Shown here one piece after another: positions 33,414-41,640 of a stretch of DNA of 64,000 nt (positions within the stretch are counted from its first letter, which is position 1; the number at the start of each line of letters is the position of its first letter). The translations under genes were made by a program, and so were the position numbers. The DNA is taken from positions 96,960 through 160,959 of the forward strand of contig DAOQAG010000002.1 in NCBI GenBank assembly GCA_035353815.1, in the 5' to 3' direction. Under the pieces are notes generated by a model, which saw nothing but the letters and a program-made list of their open reading frames with translations, did no database searches and was not told the origin of the DNA. The stretch comes from JAKPUX01 sp035353815. GTDB taxonomy: Bacteria; Zhuqueibacterota; Zhuqueibacteria; Residuimicrobiales; Residuimicrobiaceae.

Positions 33414-35501
33414 GTGAAAGATTACGGCCCCAACGATATTCGCAATGTCGGCCTGGTCTCACACCAATCGACAGGCAAATCAACCCTGGTGGAAGGTATG
33501 CTCTTCGCGGCCGGTGCCGTCAGCCGCCTCGGCACCATCGATGACGGCACCACCACCTCGGACTATCGTCAGGACGAAATCGAGCGCAAGATCTCGATCA
33601 GTGCCGCCCTGATGACCGTGGACTGGAAGAAAAACAAATTCAATATTCTCGATCTTCCCGGATATCCCGATTTCATCGGGGAGGTGCACTGCGGCCTGCG
33701 CGTCACCGATCTGGCGGTGGTGCTTCTCAATGGTGTTTCCGGCATCGAGGTGGGCACCGATATGGCCTGGGAGATTCTCGAGAAGAATAAATCCCCGCGC
33801 CTCTTCTTCATCAATCGTCTGGACAAGGAGCACGCCAATTTCAGCAAGATCGTCGCCGAGACCCAGGAGGCCTATGGATTCAGCGTGATCCCGGTGCAGT
33901 TCCCGGCCAGCGAAGGCGAAGGCTTTACCGCCATCATCGACCTGCTGCAGATGAAAAAGCTGACCTTCCAGACCGATGGCTCGGGCAAATTCAAGGTCGA
34001 GGAAATCCCCGCCGACCTGAAGAGCCGCGCTGACGAGATGCGCAACGCCCTGATCGAAAAGATTGCCGAGGCGGACGACGCCATCCTTGAAAAGTACTTT
34101 GAGGCCGGCGAGCTCTCCGCGGAGGAGATCACCCTGGGCTTGCGCGCCGGCATCCGCAACGCCACGATCTATCCGCTGCTGTGTGGGGCCGCTTCGAAGA
34201 ACATCGGCAGCGCCCCCCTGCTCGACTTCATCGCGGATTACGGCCCGGCCCCCAGCGACCGGCCGGCCGCCAGCGCTGTCGACGGCAGCGGCGCCGCGGT
34301 CACCGTAGCCACGGATCCCAAGGCGCCTTTCAGCGGTTTCATCTTCAAGACCCTCTCGGAGATGCACGTCGGTGAACTCTCGCTCATCCGGGTCTATTCC
34401 GGCCAGATCAAATCGGGCGATGAGGTGCTCAATACCTCCAACAACATCAGCGAAAAAATCGGCCAGATCTACGAACTCAACGGCCGCAACCGCAAGGAGA
34501 TGGGCGCCCTCATCGCCGGCGACATCGGCGCCCTGGTCAAGCTGCGCAATACCCACACCAGCAATACCCTCGCCGACCGGAAAAAACCGGTGGTCTTTCC
34601 GCCGGTGCGATTCCCCGAGCCGGTGGTCCAGGTGGCCGTGAGCCCGAAGAGCAAGGGCGATGAGGACAAGATCTCCAGCGGCCTGCACACCCTCAACGAG
34701 ACCGATCCCGGCTTCACCATCGAGATCAATCCCGAACTGAAACAGACGGTGCTCTCCGGGCAAGGCGAGATCCATCTCGCAGTCATCGTCAACCGCCTCA
34801 GGGAGCGCTACGGCGTCGAGGTCGAACAGAAAAAACCGCGCATCCCCTACAAGGAGACCATCACCGGCAAGGCGGATGAAAAATACCGCCACAAGAAGCA
34901 GACCGGCGGCGCCGGTCAGTTCGCCGAGGTCTGGATGCGCATCGAGCCCCTGCCGCGCGGCGGCGGGTTCGAGTTCGAATCCCAGATCGTCGGCGGCTCC
35001 ATCTCCGGTCCCTTCATTCCCTCGATCGAAAAGGGCGTGCGCCAGATGCTCGAAGAGGGCGCCATTGCCGGCTACCGCATCGTCGATGTCAAGGCGATCG
35101 TTTATGACGGCAAGGAACACCCGGTCGATTCGAAGGACATCGCCTTCCAGATCGCCGGCCGCGAGGTCTTCAAGATGTGCGTGCAGTCGGCCAAGCCGAT
35201 CCTGCTCGAGCCGATCTATGATATCGAGGTCAAGTGCCCGGAGGAAAACATGGGCGATATCATGGGCGACCTCAACAGCCGCCGCGGCCGTATCATGGGC
35301 ATGGAGTCCATCGGCCGCTTCCAGGTGGTCAAGGCCAAAATCCCCCTCGCGGAACTGCACAATTACAGCAGCACCCTGCGCTCGCTGACTCAGGGGCGCG
35401 CCTCGTATACGCGCAAGTTCTCGCACTACGATCCGATGCCCAAAGAGGTCGAAACCAAGGTCATCGCCGAAGCTCAGGCGGAAAAGGCCGCCGCACACTA
35501 G
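33414..35501 (+). CDS. EF-G-like translational GTPase (EF-G-2 type)
   Basis: 695 residues with the five-domain EF-G plan and length. Motifs differ from housekeeping EF-G: G1 SHQSTGKSTLVEGML, G3 DLPGYPDFIGE (Tyr where EF-G has the catalytic His), G4 INRLDKE. Domain IV starts near RIPYKETITGKADEKYRHKKQ. This pattern fits the EF-G-2/EF-G-like group known from Thermus thermophilus, a ribosome-associated GTPase of uncertain role, rather than FusA. GTG start with AAGGAGAAG upstream; a strong terminator follows. Confidence 0.9.
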   Translation: MKDYGPNDIRNVGLVSHQSTGKSTLVEGMLFAAGAVSRLGTIDDGTTTSDYRQDEIERKISISAALMTVDWKKNKFNILDLPGYPDFIGEVHCGLRVTDLAVVLLNGVSGIEVGTDMAWEILEKNKSPRLFFINRLDKEHANFSKIVAETQEAYGFSVIPVQFPASEGEGFTAIIDLLQMKKLTFQTDGSGKFKVEEIPADLKSRADEMRNALIEKIAEADDAILEKYFEAGELSAEEITLGLRAGIRNATIYPLLCGAASKNIGSAPLLDFIADYGPAPSDRPAASAVDGSGAAVTVATDPKAPFSGFIFKTLSEMHVGELSLIRVYSGQIKSGDEVLNTSNNISEKIGQIYELNGRNRKEMGALIAGDIGALVKLRNTHTSNTLADRKKPVVFPPVRFPEPVVQVAVSPKSKGDEDKISSGLHTLNETDPGFTIEINPELKQTVLSGQGEIHLAVIVNRLRERYGVEVEQKKPRIPYKETITGKADEKYRHKKQTGGAGQFAEVWMRIEPLPRGGGFEFESQIVGGSISGPFIPSIEKGVRQMLEEGAIAGYRIVDVKAIVYDGKEHPVDSKDIAFQIAGREVFKMCVQSAKPILLEPIYDIEVKCPEENMGDIMGDLNSRRGRIMGMESIGRFQVVKAKIPLAELHNYSSTLRSLTQGRASYTRKFSHYDPMPKEVETKVIAEAQAEKAAAH

Positions 35502-35520
35502 ACCTCACCCCGCAAATGCC

Positions 35521-35555
35521 AAGCCCTCCCGCTGCCTTGCAGGGGAGGGCTTTTT
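35521..35555 (+). terminator. Intrinsic terminator after the EF-G-2-like gene
   Basis: 9-bp stem AGCCCTCCC (35522-35530) / GGGAGGGCT (35543-35551) followed by five T, 20 bp after the stop codon. Confidence 0.9.
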
Positions 35556-35572
35556 AATGCAAAGGAGATCGC

Positions 35573-36046
35573 ATGGACAAGTTGTGGGCGCCGTGGCGCA
35601 TGGAGTATATCGAGCAGGAAAAACCACAGGGGTGCATCTTTTGTGACAAACCCCGGGAGACTCGGGACCGTGAGAACCTGATCCTCTACCGCGGCACGGA
35701 ATGCTTTGTCATCATGAACTTTTATCCCTATAACAACGGCCATCTCATGGTGGTACCCTACCGCCATACCGCCGATCTGGAGGGGCTGACACAAGCGGAG
35801 CGGCTCGAAATGATGAGCTTGCTCGGCCGCTGCGCCGGGATCCTTACGGCGCAGATGCACGCCCAGGGCTTCAATATCGGCATGAATCTCGGCCGGGTCG
35901 CCGGGGCTGGAATCGATGAACATCTCCACTTCCACATTGTCCCGCGCTGGAATGGCGACACCAATTTCATGCCGGTGACCGGTCACACCAAGGTGCTCTC
36001 ACAAGGATTGCAGGAGTCATGGGAGAGCCTGCGCGCCCTCTTTTAG
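35573..36046 (+). CDS. HIT-family hydrolase/phosphorylase (AP4A phosphorylase-like)
   Basis: 157 residues. The N-terminal MDKLWAPWRMEYI and CIFCDKP, with a CxxC probable zinc site, match the AP4A phosphorylase-like branch of the HIT family; the histidine triad is HLHFHIVPRW. Acts on nucleoside polyphosphates or AMP derivatives; exact substrate uncertain. AAAGGAG lies 6 nt before the ATG. Convergent with mazG, and its stop codon lies in the repeat 36043-36073. Confidence 0.9.
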   Translation: MDKLWAPWRMEYIEQEKPQGCIFCDKPRETRDRENLILYRGTECFVIMNFYPYNNGHLMVVPYRHTADLEGLTQAERLEMMSLLGRCAGILTAQMHAQGFNIGMNLGRVAGAGIDEHLHFHIVPRWNGDTNFMPVTGHTKVLSQGLQESWESLRALF

Positions 36047-36146
36047 TCCCCCTCGCCCCGCTCCGCCCGCCTGGCGTGTCCCGGCTCGGGATTCAGCCAT
36101 CCAGGCGCACAAGCCTTAGCCCCCCTCGCCCCGCTCCGCTCGCTTG
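36043..36146. repeat. Direct duplication of the mazG 3' end
   Basis: 31 bp at 36116-36146 (last codons and stop of mazG, minus strand) recur at 36043-36073, 73 bp downstream of it, with 28 of 31 identical. The outer copy also contains the TAG stop of the convergent HIT gene. Confidence 0.8.
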
Positions 36147-36922
36147 ACCTCATCCCAGATGTGGTCCATCTCCGCCAGGGTCGCCTCTTCCATCTTGCGC
36201 CCCTGGCGGTGCAGGGTCTCCTCCACCAGACGAAATCGCCGCGAAAATTTATCGATGGTACCGCGCAGGGCATCCTCAGGATTGACCTTGAGAAAGCGCG
36301 AGACATTGACGATGGAGAATATCAGATCGCCGAGTTCGTCGCTGATCCGTTCCGCACCGGCGGAACCCACGGCCTCCTCCAGCTCGCCCACCTCTTCACG
36401 GATCTTGTCCCAGACCGGCTCCGGCTGCGGCCAGTCAAACCCCACCGCCGCGGCCTTGTTCTGGATACGGTAGGCCCGGATCAGCGCAGGCAGCTCTCTG
36501 GGCACACCGTCAATAGCCGACTTTTTGCCCTCCTTGCGGAGCTTGGATTGCTCCCAGGCTACGGTTTGCTCCGCCGCGGTGTGGATGACAGCGTCGCCAA
36601 AAATGTGGGGGTGACGCCGCTCCAGCTTGTCATTGATATGTTCGAGTACATCTTCAATAGTGAAGAGCCCCGCCTCGGCGGCCATTTGGGCGTGAAAGAC
36701 CACCTGCAGCAGCACATCGCCGAGTTCGCCCGCCAGCTCTCCGTAGCGCTCCTCGTCGATGGTTTCGATGACTTCATAGGCCTCCTCGAGTAAATGCTGG
36801 CGCAGCGAGGCGTGCGTTTGCTCGCGGTCCCAGGGGCATCCCTGCTCGCTGCGCAGCAGTGCCATGATCTCGACCAGCCTGGCAAAACTCCGGTTATCTC
36901 CCGCCTGGTGTTCCTCTCCCAT
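36116..36922 (-). CDS. mazG: Nucleoside triphosphate pyrophosphohydrolase MazG
   Basis: 268 residues, close to the E. coli protein, with the two tandem MazG domains. First: LRSEQGCPWDREQTHASL, LLEEAYEVIETID and ELAGELGDVLLQVVFHA, with the EExxE and ExxD metal ligands. Second: EEVGELEEAV and ISDELGDLIFSIVNVSRFL. Hydrolyses NTPs or dNTPs to NMP and pyrophosphate; in E. coli it also limits MazF toxicity. AAAGGAA stands 9-10 nt before the ATG at 36922. Divergent from metH. Confidence 0.95.
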   Translation of the reverse strand: MGEEHQAGDNRSFARLVEIMALLRSEQGCPWDREQTHASLRQHLLEEAYEVIETIDEERYGELAGELGDVLLQVVFHAQMAAEAGLFTIEDVLEHINDKLERRHPHIFGDAVIHTAAEQTVAWEQSKLRKEGKKSAIDGVPRELPALIRAYRIQNKAAAVGFDWPQPEPVWDKIREEVGELEEAVGSAGAERISDELGDLIFSIVNVSRFLKVNPEDALRGTIDKFSRRFRLVEETLHRQGRKMEEATLAEMDHIWDEVKRAERGEGG

Positions 36923-37080
36923 GGATCGTTGGTTCCTTTCTGCAAGGTGAAAACGCAATATAGATGAAAATATAGTCAATTTCTGGCAGGGCTGCAACCC
37001 TTCTCCGATTATTGCCTTGAAAAAGTGCCACTATTTTAGTAGTTTCATTAAAGTAAATGGATCAATACAGGATCAGAGCA

Positions 37081-40000
37081 ATGACCTTTCGTCAGCGTTT
37101 ACAGGAGCCGCGGGTGCTCCTTTTCGACGGCGCCATGGGCACGCAGATTCAGGCGCTGCACATTCAGGAGGCGGAGTGGGCCGGCAAGGCGGGCTGCAAT
37201 GAAATCCTCAACCTCACCGCCCCGGACAAAATTGCCGCCATTCACGCCGCCTACTATGCCGCTGGCGCGGATGTGGTCGAGACCAACACCTTTGGCGCCA
37301 ACCGTATCGTTCTTGCCGAATATGGTCTGGAAGAAGAGACGCGCGCCATCAATCGTGCGGCCGCCGAAATCGCCCGGCGGGCTGCAGCGGCGGCCGGGGA
37401 GAAACCGCGCTTTGTGGCCGGATCGCTCGGTCCGGGCACCCGGCTCATCTCTCTGGGCCAGGTCCGGTTCAACGCTCTGCATGCCAGCTATCACGAACAG
37501 GCCCTGGGCCTGATCGAGGGCGGCGTCGATCTTCTGCTCATCGAAACCTGCCAGGACCTGCTGCAGATCAAGACCGCCGTGCTCGCCTGCCGCGATGCCA
37601 TGGCGGAACTGGGCCATGACCTGCCCCTGGCGGTCTCGGTGACGGTGGAAACCACCGGCACCCTCCTGGTCGGATCGGAGATCAGTGCGGTCCTCGCCGC
37701 CCTCGCCCCCTATGACCTGGACATTCTCGGACTCAACTGCGCCACCGGCCCTGAGGCGATGCGCCCCTATATCCAGCAGATCGTCGAGCAATTTCGCGGC
37801 GCCGTGCTCTGCCAGCCCAATGCCGGGCTGCCGCAAAATGTCAACGGCGAGATGGTCTACACCCTGAGCGAAGAGGAATTTGTCCGCCCCCTGGCCGCGA
37901 TGGTGCGCGAGGAGGGGGTGCAGTTGGCAGGCGGCTGCTGCGGCACGAGGCCCGCTTTCATCCGCCGTCTCGCCGCCGAGCTCGAAGGCACCGCGCCCCG
38001 CTCCCGCCGGCCGCAGCCGGCCGCCGCGATCGCCTCCCTCTTCAGCGGCGTCGCCTTGCGCCAGGAGCCTGCCCCCTTCTTCATCGGGGAACGCGCCAAC
38101 ACCAATGGCAGCAAGCTCTTTCGCGACCATCTCCTCGCCAACGACTGGGACGGCGTCGTCGCGGTCGGCAGCGAACAGCAGCGGACCGGAGCTCACGGCG
38201 TCGACCTTTGCGTCGCCTATACCGGGCGCGACGAGATCGCCGACATGCGCGAAGCCGTCAGCCGCTATGCCACCCGCGTCCAGCTGCCCCTTTTTGTGGA
38301 CTCCACCGACATCCGCGTCCTCGAGGAGGCGTTGCAGCACTATGGCGGCCGCGCGGTCATCAACTCCGTCAATCTCGAGGAGGGGGAAGACCGCGCCGCG
38401 CGGATCTGCGCCCTCGCCAAGCGCTACGGCGCCGCCCTCATCGCCCTGACCATCGATGAGCAGGGCATGGCCCTCGAGGTCGAACGCAAGCTCGCCGTGG
38501 CCCGCCGCCTCTACGACATCGCCGTCCATCGCCATGGCCTTCACCCCGAGGACCTTATCTTCGACACCCTCACCTTCACCCTCGGCAGCGGCGACACCTC
38601 GCTCAAATCCGCCGGCATCGCCACGCTCGATGCCATTCGCCGCGTTAAAAGCGAGCTGCCCGGGGTCTTCACCGTGCTCGGCGTGAGCAATATCTCCTTC
38701 GGTCTTGCGCCGCGCGCCCGCGAGGTGCTCAACTCGGTCTTTCTCGCCGAGGCGGTAGCGGCAGGACTCGACCTCGCCATCGTCAACGTCAAAAAGATCA
38801 TTCCCCTTTACCAGATCGCGGCGCAGGACCTCGAACGCTGCCGCGATCTCATTTTCAACCGCGGCGATAACCCCCTCTTCGATTTCATCGCCCATTTCGA
38901 GGAAAAATCGGGCCAAATCGCCGCTCCCGCCGGTGATGAAAACCAGCTCCCCCTGGAAGAGCGTATCCGCCAGCGCGTTATTTCCGGCAACCGTTCCGGC
39001 CTCGAGCCCATGCTCATGGAGCAGCTCCAGGCCACTTCCGCCCTCGAGATCATCAATACCTTGCTCATCCCGGCGATGCGGGAGGTCGGCGATCTCTTTG
39101 GCAGCGGCCGGATGCAGCTTCCCTTCGTCCTGCAGTCGGCCGAGGTGATGAAATTTGCCGTCGACAAGCTTCAGCCCTTCATGGACAAGAGCGCTGCGAT
39201 GTCGCAGAGCAGCATTGTCCTCGCCACCGTGCGCGGCGACGTTCATGACATCGGCAAAAACCTCGTCGATATCATCCTGACCAACAACGGCTACAAGGTC
39301 TACAATCTCGGCATCAAGTGTGAAATCGAAACCATGATCCACAAGGCCCTTGAGGTGGGCGCCAATGCCATCGGCATGAGCGGCCTGCTGGTCAAGTCGA
39401 CCGTGGTGATGAAAGAAAACCTCGAGGAAATGCAGCGGCGCGGCCTGCACCTGCCGGTTCTCCTCGGCGGCGCCGCCCTGACCCGCAGCTACGTCGAGGA
39501 GGTTTGCGCGCCCCTCTATGAGGCCCCGGTGCTGTACTGTGCCGACGCCTTCACCGGCCTGACCGCGATGGAGCAGATCCACGCCGGCACCCTCAAACGC
39601 ACCCTGCCCGCCGCGCGGCGCCCGGCGCCGGCCGCCGCAACGGCTTCGTCCGCCGAGGTGGTCCCTCTCCGCCGCGATATCGACATCCCCGCTCCCCCCT
39701 TCTGGGGCGACCGCATCGTCACCGGGATCGACCTCGATACGGTCTTCGGCTACCTGACCGAGTCCGTCCTCTTCCGCGGCCGCTGGGGCTACCGCCGCGG
39801 CAAACTGTCGGCGGAGGAATATCAGGCCCTGCTCGAGGAGCGGGTCCTGCCCGAATTCAGGGCACTCAAGGAACGCTGTAAACAGGAAAAGCTGCTGGAG
39901 CCACAGGTGGTCTATGGCTATTACCCCTGCCAGAGCGAGGGCGATGATGTGCTCCTCTACCATCCGGAAGATGGCACGGAATGGGTGCGCTTTACCTTTC

Positions 40001-40479
40001 CGCGCGAGCGACAGGCGCCGCATCGCTGCATCGCCGATTACTTTTTGCCTCGCACCTCCGGACGCCAGGACCTCATCGCCCTGCAAGTGGCTACCGTCGG
40101 CGTCCGCGCCGCCGCCGAGTGCAAACGCCTCTATCAGGCGAACGCCTACAAGGATTATCTGCTTCTGCACGGACTGAGCGTGGAAAGCGCTGAAGCCCTG
40201 GCCGAATTTTGGCATCGCAAGGTCCGTGAAGAGCTGTCCATCACCGCCGAGGATGGTACTGGCATGGAGGAGCTGGTCCTGCAGAAATATCGCGGCTCGC
40301 GCTACTCGTTCGGTTACCCGGCTTGCCCGGACCTGGCCGAGAACCGCAAGCTGTTTACGCTCTTGCAGCCCGAACGCATCGGTGTGACCCTGACCGAGGG
40401 GGATCAGATGGAGCCGGAGCAGACCACCTCGGCCTTCATCGTGCATCACCCGCAAGCCAAGTATTTCAACATCCAGTAA
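37081..40479 (+). CDS. metH: Cobalamin-dependent methionine synthase
   Basis: About 1132 residues with all four MetH modules. Homocysteine module: FDGAMGTQIQ, LGLNCATGPEAM and GGCCGTRP supply the zinc cysteines. Methyltetrahydrofolate module: FFIGERANTNGSKLFRD. Cobalamin module: DVHDIGKNLVDIIL with the axial His (~722), and MSGLLVKSTVVM. C-terminal reactivation module ends near RYSFGYPACPDLAENRKLF. Remethylates homocysteine to methionine in the cytoplasm. ATG at 37081 has AGGA 8 nt upstream and is preferred over the ATG at 37057. No cobalamin riboswitch was seen in the short leader. Confidence 0.97.
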   Translation: MTFRQRLQEPRVLLFDGAMGTQIQALHIQEAEWAGKAGCNEILNLTAPDKIAAIHAAYYAAGADVVETNTFGANRIVLAEYGLEEETRAINRAAAEIARRAAAAAGEKPRFVAGSLGPGTRLISLGQVRFNALHASYHEQALGLIEGGVDLLLIETCQDLLQIKTAVLACRDAMAELGHDLPLAVSVTVETTGTLLVGSEISAVLAALAPYDLDILGLNCATGPEAMRPYIQQIVEQFRGAVLCQPNAGLPQNVNGEMVYTLSEEEFVRPLAAMVREEGVQLAGGCCGTRPAFIRRLAAELEGTAPRSRRPQPAAAIASLFSGVALRQEPAPFFIGERANTNGSKLFRDHLLANDWDGVVAVGSEQQRTGAHGVDLCVAYTGRDEIADMREAVSRYATRVQLPLFVDSTDIRVLEEALQHYGGRAVINSVNLEEGEDRAARICALAKRYGAALIALTIDEQGMALEVERKLAVARRLYDIAVHRHGLHPEDLIFDTLTFTLGSGDTSLKSAGIATLDAIRRVKSELPGVFTVLGVSNISFGLAPRAREVLNSVFLAEAVAAGLDLAIVNVKKIIPLYQIAAQDLERCRDLIFNRGDNPLFDFIAHFEEKSGQIAAPAGDENQLPLEERIRQRVISGNRSGLEPMLMEQLQATSALEIINTLLIPAMREVGDLFGSGRMQLPFVLQSAEVMKFAVDKLQPFMDKSAAMSQSSIVLATVRGDVHDIGKNLVDIILTNNGYKVYNLGIKCEIETMIHKALEVGANAIGMSGLLVKSTVVMKENLEEMQRRGLHLPVLLGGAALTRSYVEEVCAPLYEAPVLYCADAFTGLTAMEQIHAGTLKRTLPAARRPAPAAATASSAEVVPLRRDIDIPAPPFWGDRIVTGIDLDTVFGYLTESVLFRGRWGYRRGKLSAEEYQALLEERVLPEFRALKERCKQEKLLEPQVVYGYYPCQSEGDDVLLYHPEDGTEWVRFTFPRERQAPHRCIADYFLPRTSGRQDLIALQVATVGVRAAAECKRLYQANAYKDYLLLHGLSVESAEALAEFWHRKVREELSITAEDGTGMEELVLQKYRGSRYSFGYPACPDLAENRKLFTLLQPERIGVTLTEGDQMEPEQTTSAFIVHHPQAKYFNIQ

Positions 40480-40569
40480 CGGGGGACGGTGCGGTTCCAT
40501 TGTACAACGCGCCGCCAGCAAGGAGCGGCTGCAGACCAGAAGACACATATCTACACAGAGGAGGACGGA

Positions 40570-40728
40570 ATGGAATGTTACATCTGCACCAACTGCGGTT
40601 TTGTCTATGATCCGCTGACAGGGGATCCCGAGCGGGGGATTCCGCCGGGCACGCCTTTTGAGGAACTTCCTGAGGATTGGGTCTGTCCGGTTTGCTATAT
40701 GACCAAGGACCGATTCGACCCGTTGTGA
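40570..40728 (+). CDS. Rubredoxin
   Basis: 52-residue electron carrier with one Fe bound by two cysteine pairs: CYICTNCGFVYDP and DWVCPVCYMTKDRF. Length and spacing are classical. GGAGG lies 5 nt before the ATG. Indicates an anaerobic or oxygen-sensitive lifestyle. It follows metH by 90 nt and may share its transcript. Confidence 0.96.
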   Translation: MECYICTNCGFVYDPLTGDPERGIPPGTPFEELPEDWVCPVCYMTKDRFDPL

Positions 40729-40736
40729 GAAGAGGC

Positions 40737-40808
40737 AAAAAAAATGCCGAGCCGTCCATGGCGTTGGAATTAGGGGGGTTACCAACAACCGAGGGGACGC
40801 CCGGCATT
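40737..40808 (-). terminator. Long structured hairpin with minus-strand T-run
   Basis: Nested pairings AATGCCG/CGGCATT (40743-40749 / 40802-40808), CGTCC/GGACG and GTTGG/CCAAC form one long interrupted stem. Read on the minus strand it is followed by eight T (40737-40744), so it could terminate the NarX/NarL-type transcript about 180 nt after that operon ends. Confidence 0.6.
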
Positions 40809-40983
40809 AAACACAAACAGAAATGTTTTTTCTAACGGTATTAAGATACAAAATGTTGGGCAAGATAACAATAGGGAAATCTCTGTATTGTCGTGTCAGG
40901 TTTTCCCTGAGGCCTTTCCGGGGATCGTCACCGGCAGCCTTATTGCTTCGAATATATGCTATTTTTCGGGAAAAGTCAAGCAT

Positions 40984-41640
40984 TTACAGATCGATCAAGC
41001 CACTTTTTATCGCATACCGCACCAGATCCGGAACCGTGCGCAATCCGAGTTTCTCCATGATCCGGGCGCGATGCGTCTCGACGGTCTTGGGGCTGATGTG
41101 GAGCAGCTCCGCCACCTCCTTGTTGGAGTGCCCTTCGGCGATGATCTTGAGCACCGCACGTTCGCGATCGCTGAGCTCATCCTCCCCCTGTTTTTCCTGC
41201 CGCGGATGGTCCGCCCCGCGCACCCAACTCTTGACCACATGGCGCGCGATCGCGGGGCTGAGATAGATCTCCCCGGAAATGACGTGGTTCAAGGCGGAGA
41301 TCAATTCCGCGGCGGCCGATTTTTTCAGGATGTAGCCATCCGCACCATTCTTCAGCGCCTCGAGGACATATTGCTCCCGGTCATGCATGCTCAGGATGAG
41401 AATGCGGATCTCGGGAAGCTGGTGTTTGATTTCAGCGATGGCCTCGATGCCGCGCATATTCGGCATCTGGATATCGAGCAACAGCACGTCGGGCTTGAGC
41501 TGCGAGGCGGCGGCGATCGCCTGTAGCCCATCCTCCGCCTCGCCGATCACCTCAAACTGGGATTCCAGGGAGAGCACCATGCGCAGCCCTTCGCGCAGCA
41601 GGGCATGGTCGTCAGCGATCAGAATGCGGTAGACCTTCAT
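40984..41640 (-). CDS. Response regulator, NarL/UhpA family (LuxR-type HTH)
   Basis: 218 residues: receiver with acidic pair IADDH, Asp 56 in VLLLDIQMPN, Lys in YILKKSAAA, then a LuxR/GerE helix-turn-helix (LSDRERAVLKIIAEGHSNKE, then ELLHISPKTVETHRARIMEK). DNA-binding transcription regulator. Its ATG overlaps the stop of the kinase gene by 4 nt (ATGA), so they are a coupled two-component pair. Confidence 0.96.
   Translation of the reverse strand: MKVYRILIADDHALLREGLRMVLSLESQFEVIGEAEDGLQAIAAASQLKPDVLLLDIQMPNMRGIEAIAEIKHQLPEIRILILSMHDREQYVLEALKNGADGYILKKSAAAELISALNHVISGEIYLSPAIARHVVKSWVRGADHPRQEKQGEDELSDRERAVLKIIAEGHSNKEVAELLHISPKTVETHRARIMEKLGLRTVPDLVRYAIKSGLIDL

Noticed and set aside
36923..37080. 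Cobalamin riboswitch upstream of metH
   Set aside because: The leader is too short and lacks a recognisable B12 box; no conserved stems seen.
37099..40788. Very long open frame (about 1229 codons) on the strand opposite metH, and similar long antisense frames opposite thiN/TonB (53229-55640), the barrel-TPR gene (15758-18130) and the kinase cluster (26053-28623)
   Set aside because: These follow from high GC and codon bias opposite real genes. They have no family motifs, and the opposite strand has full conserved domains.
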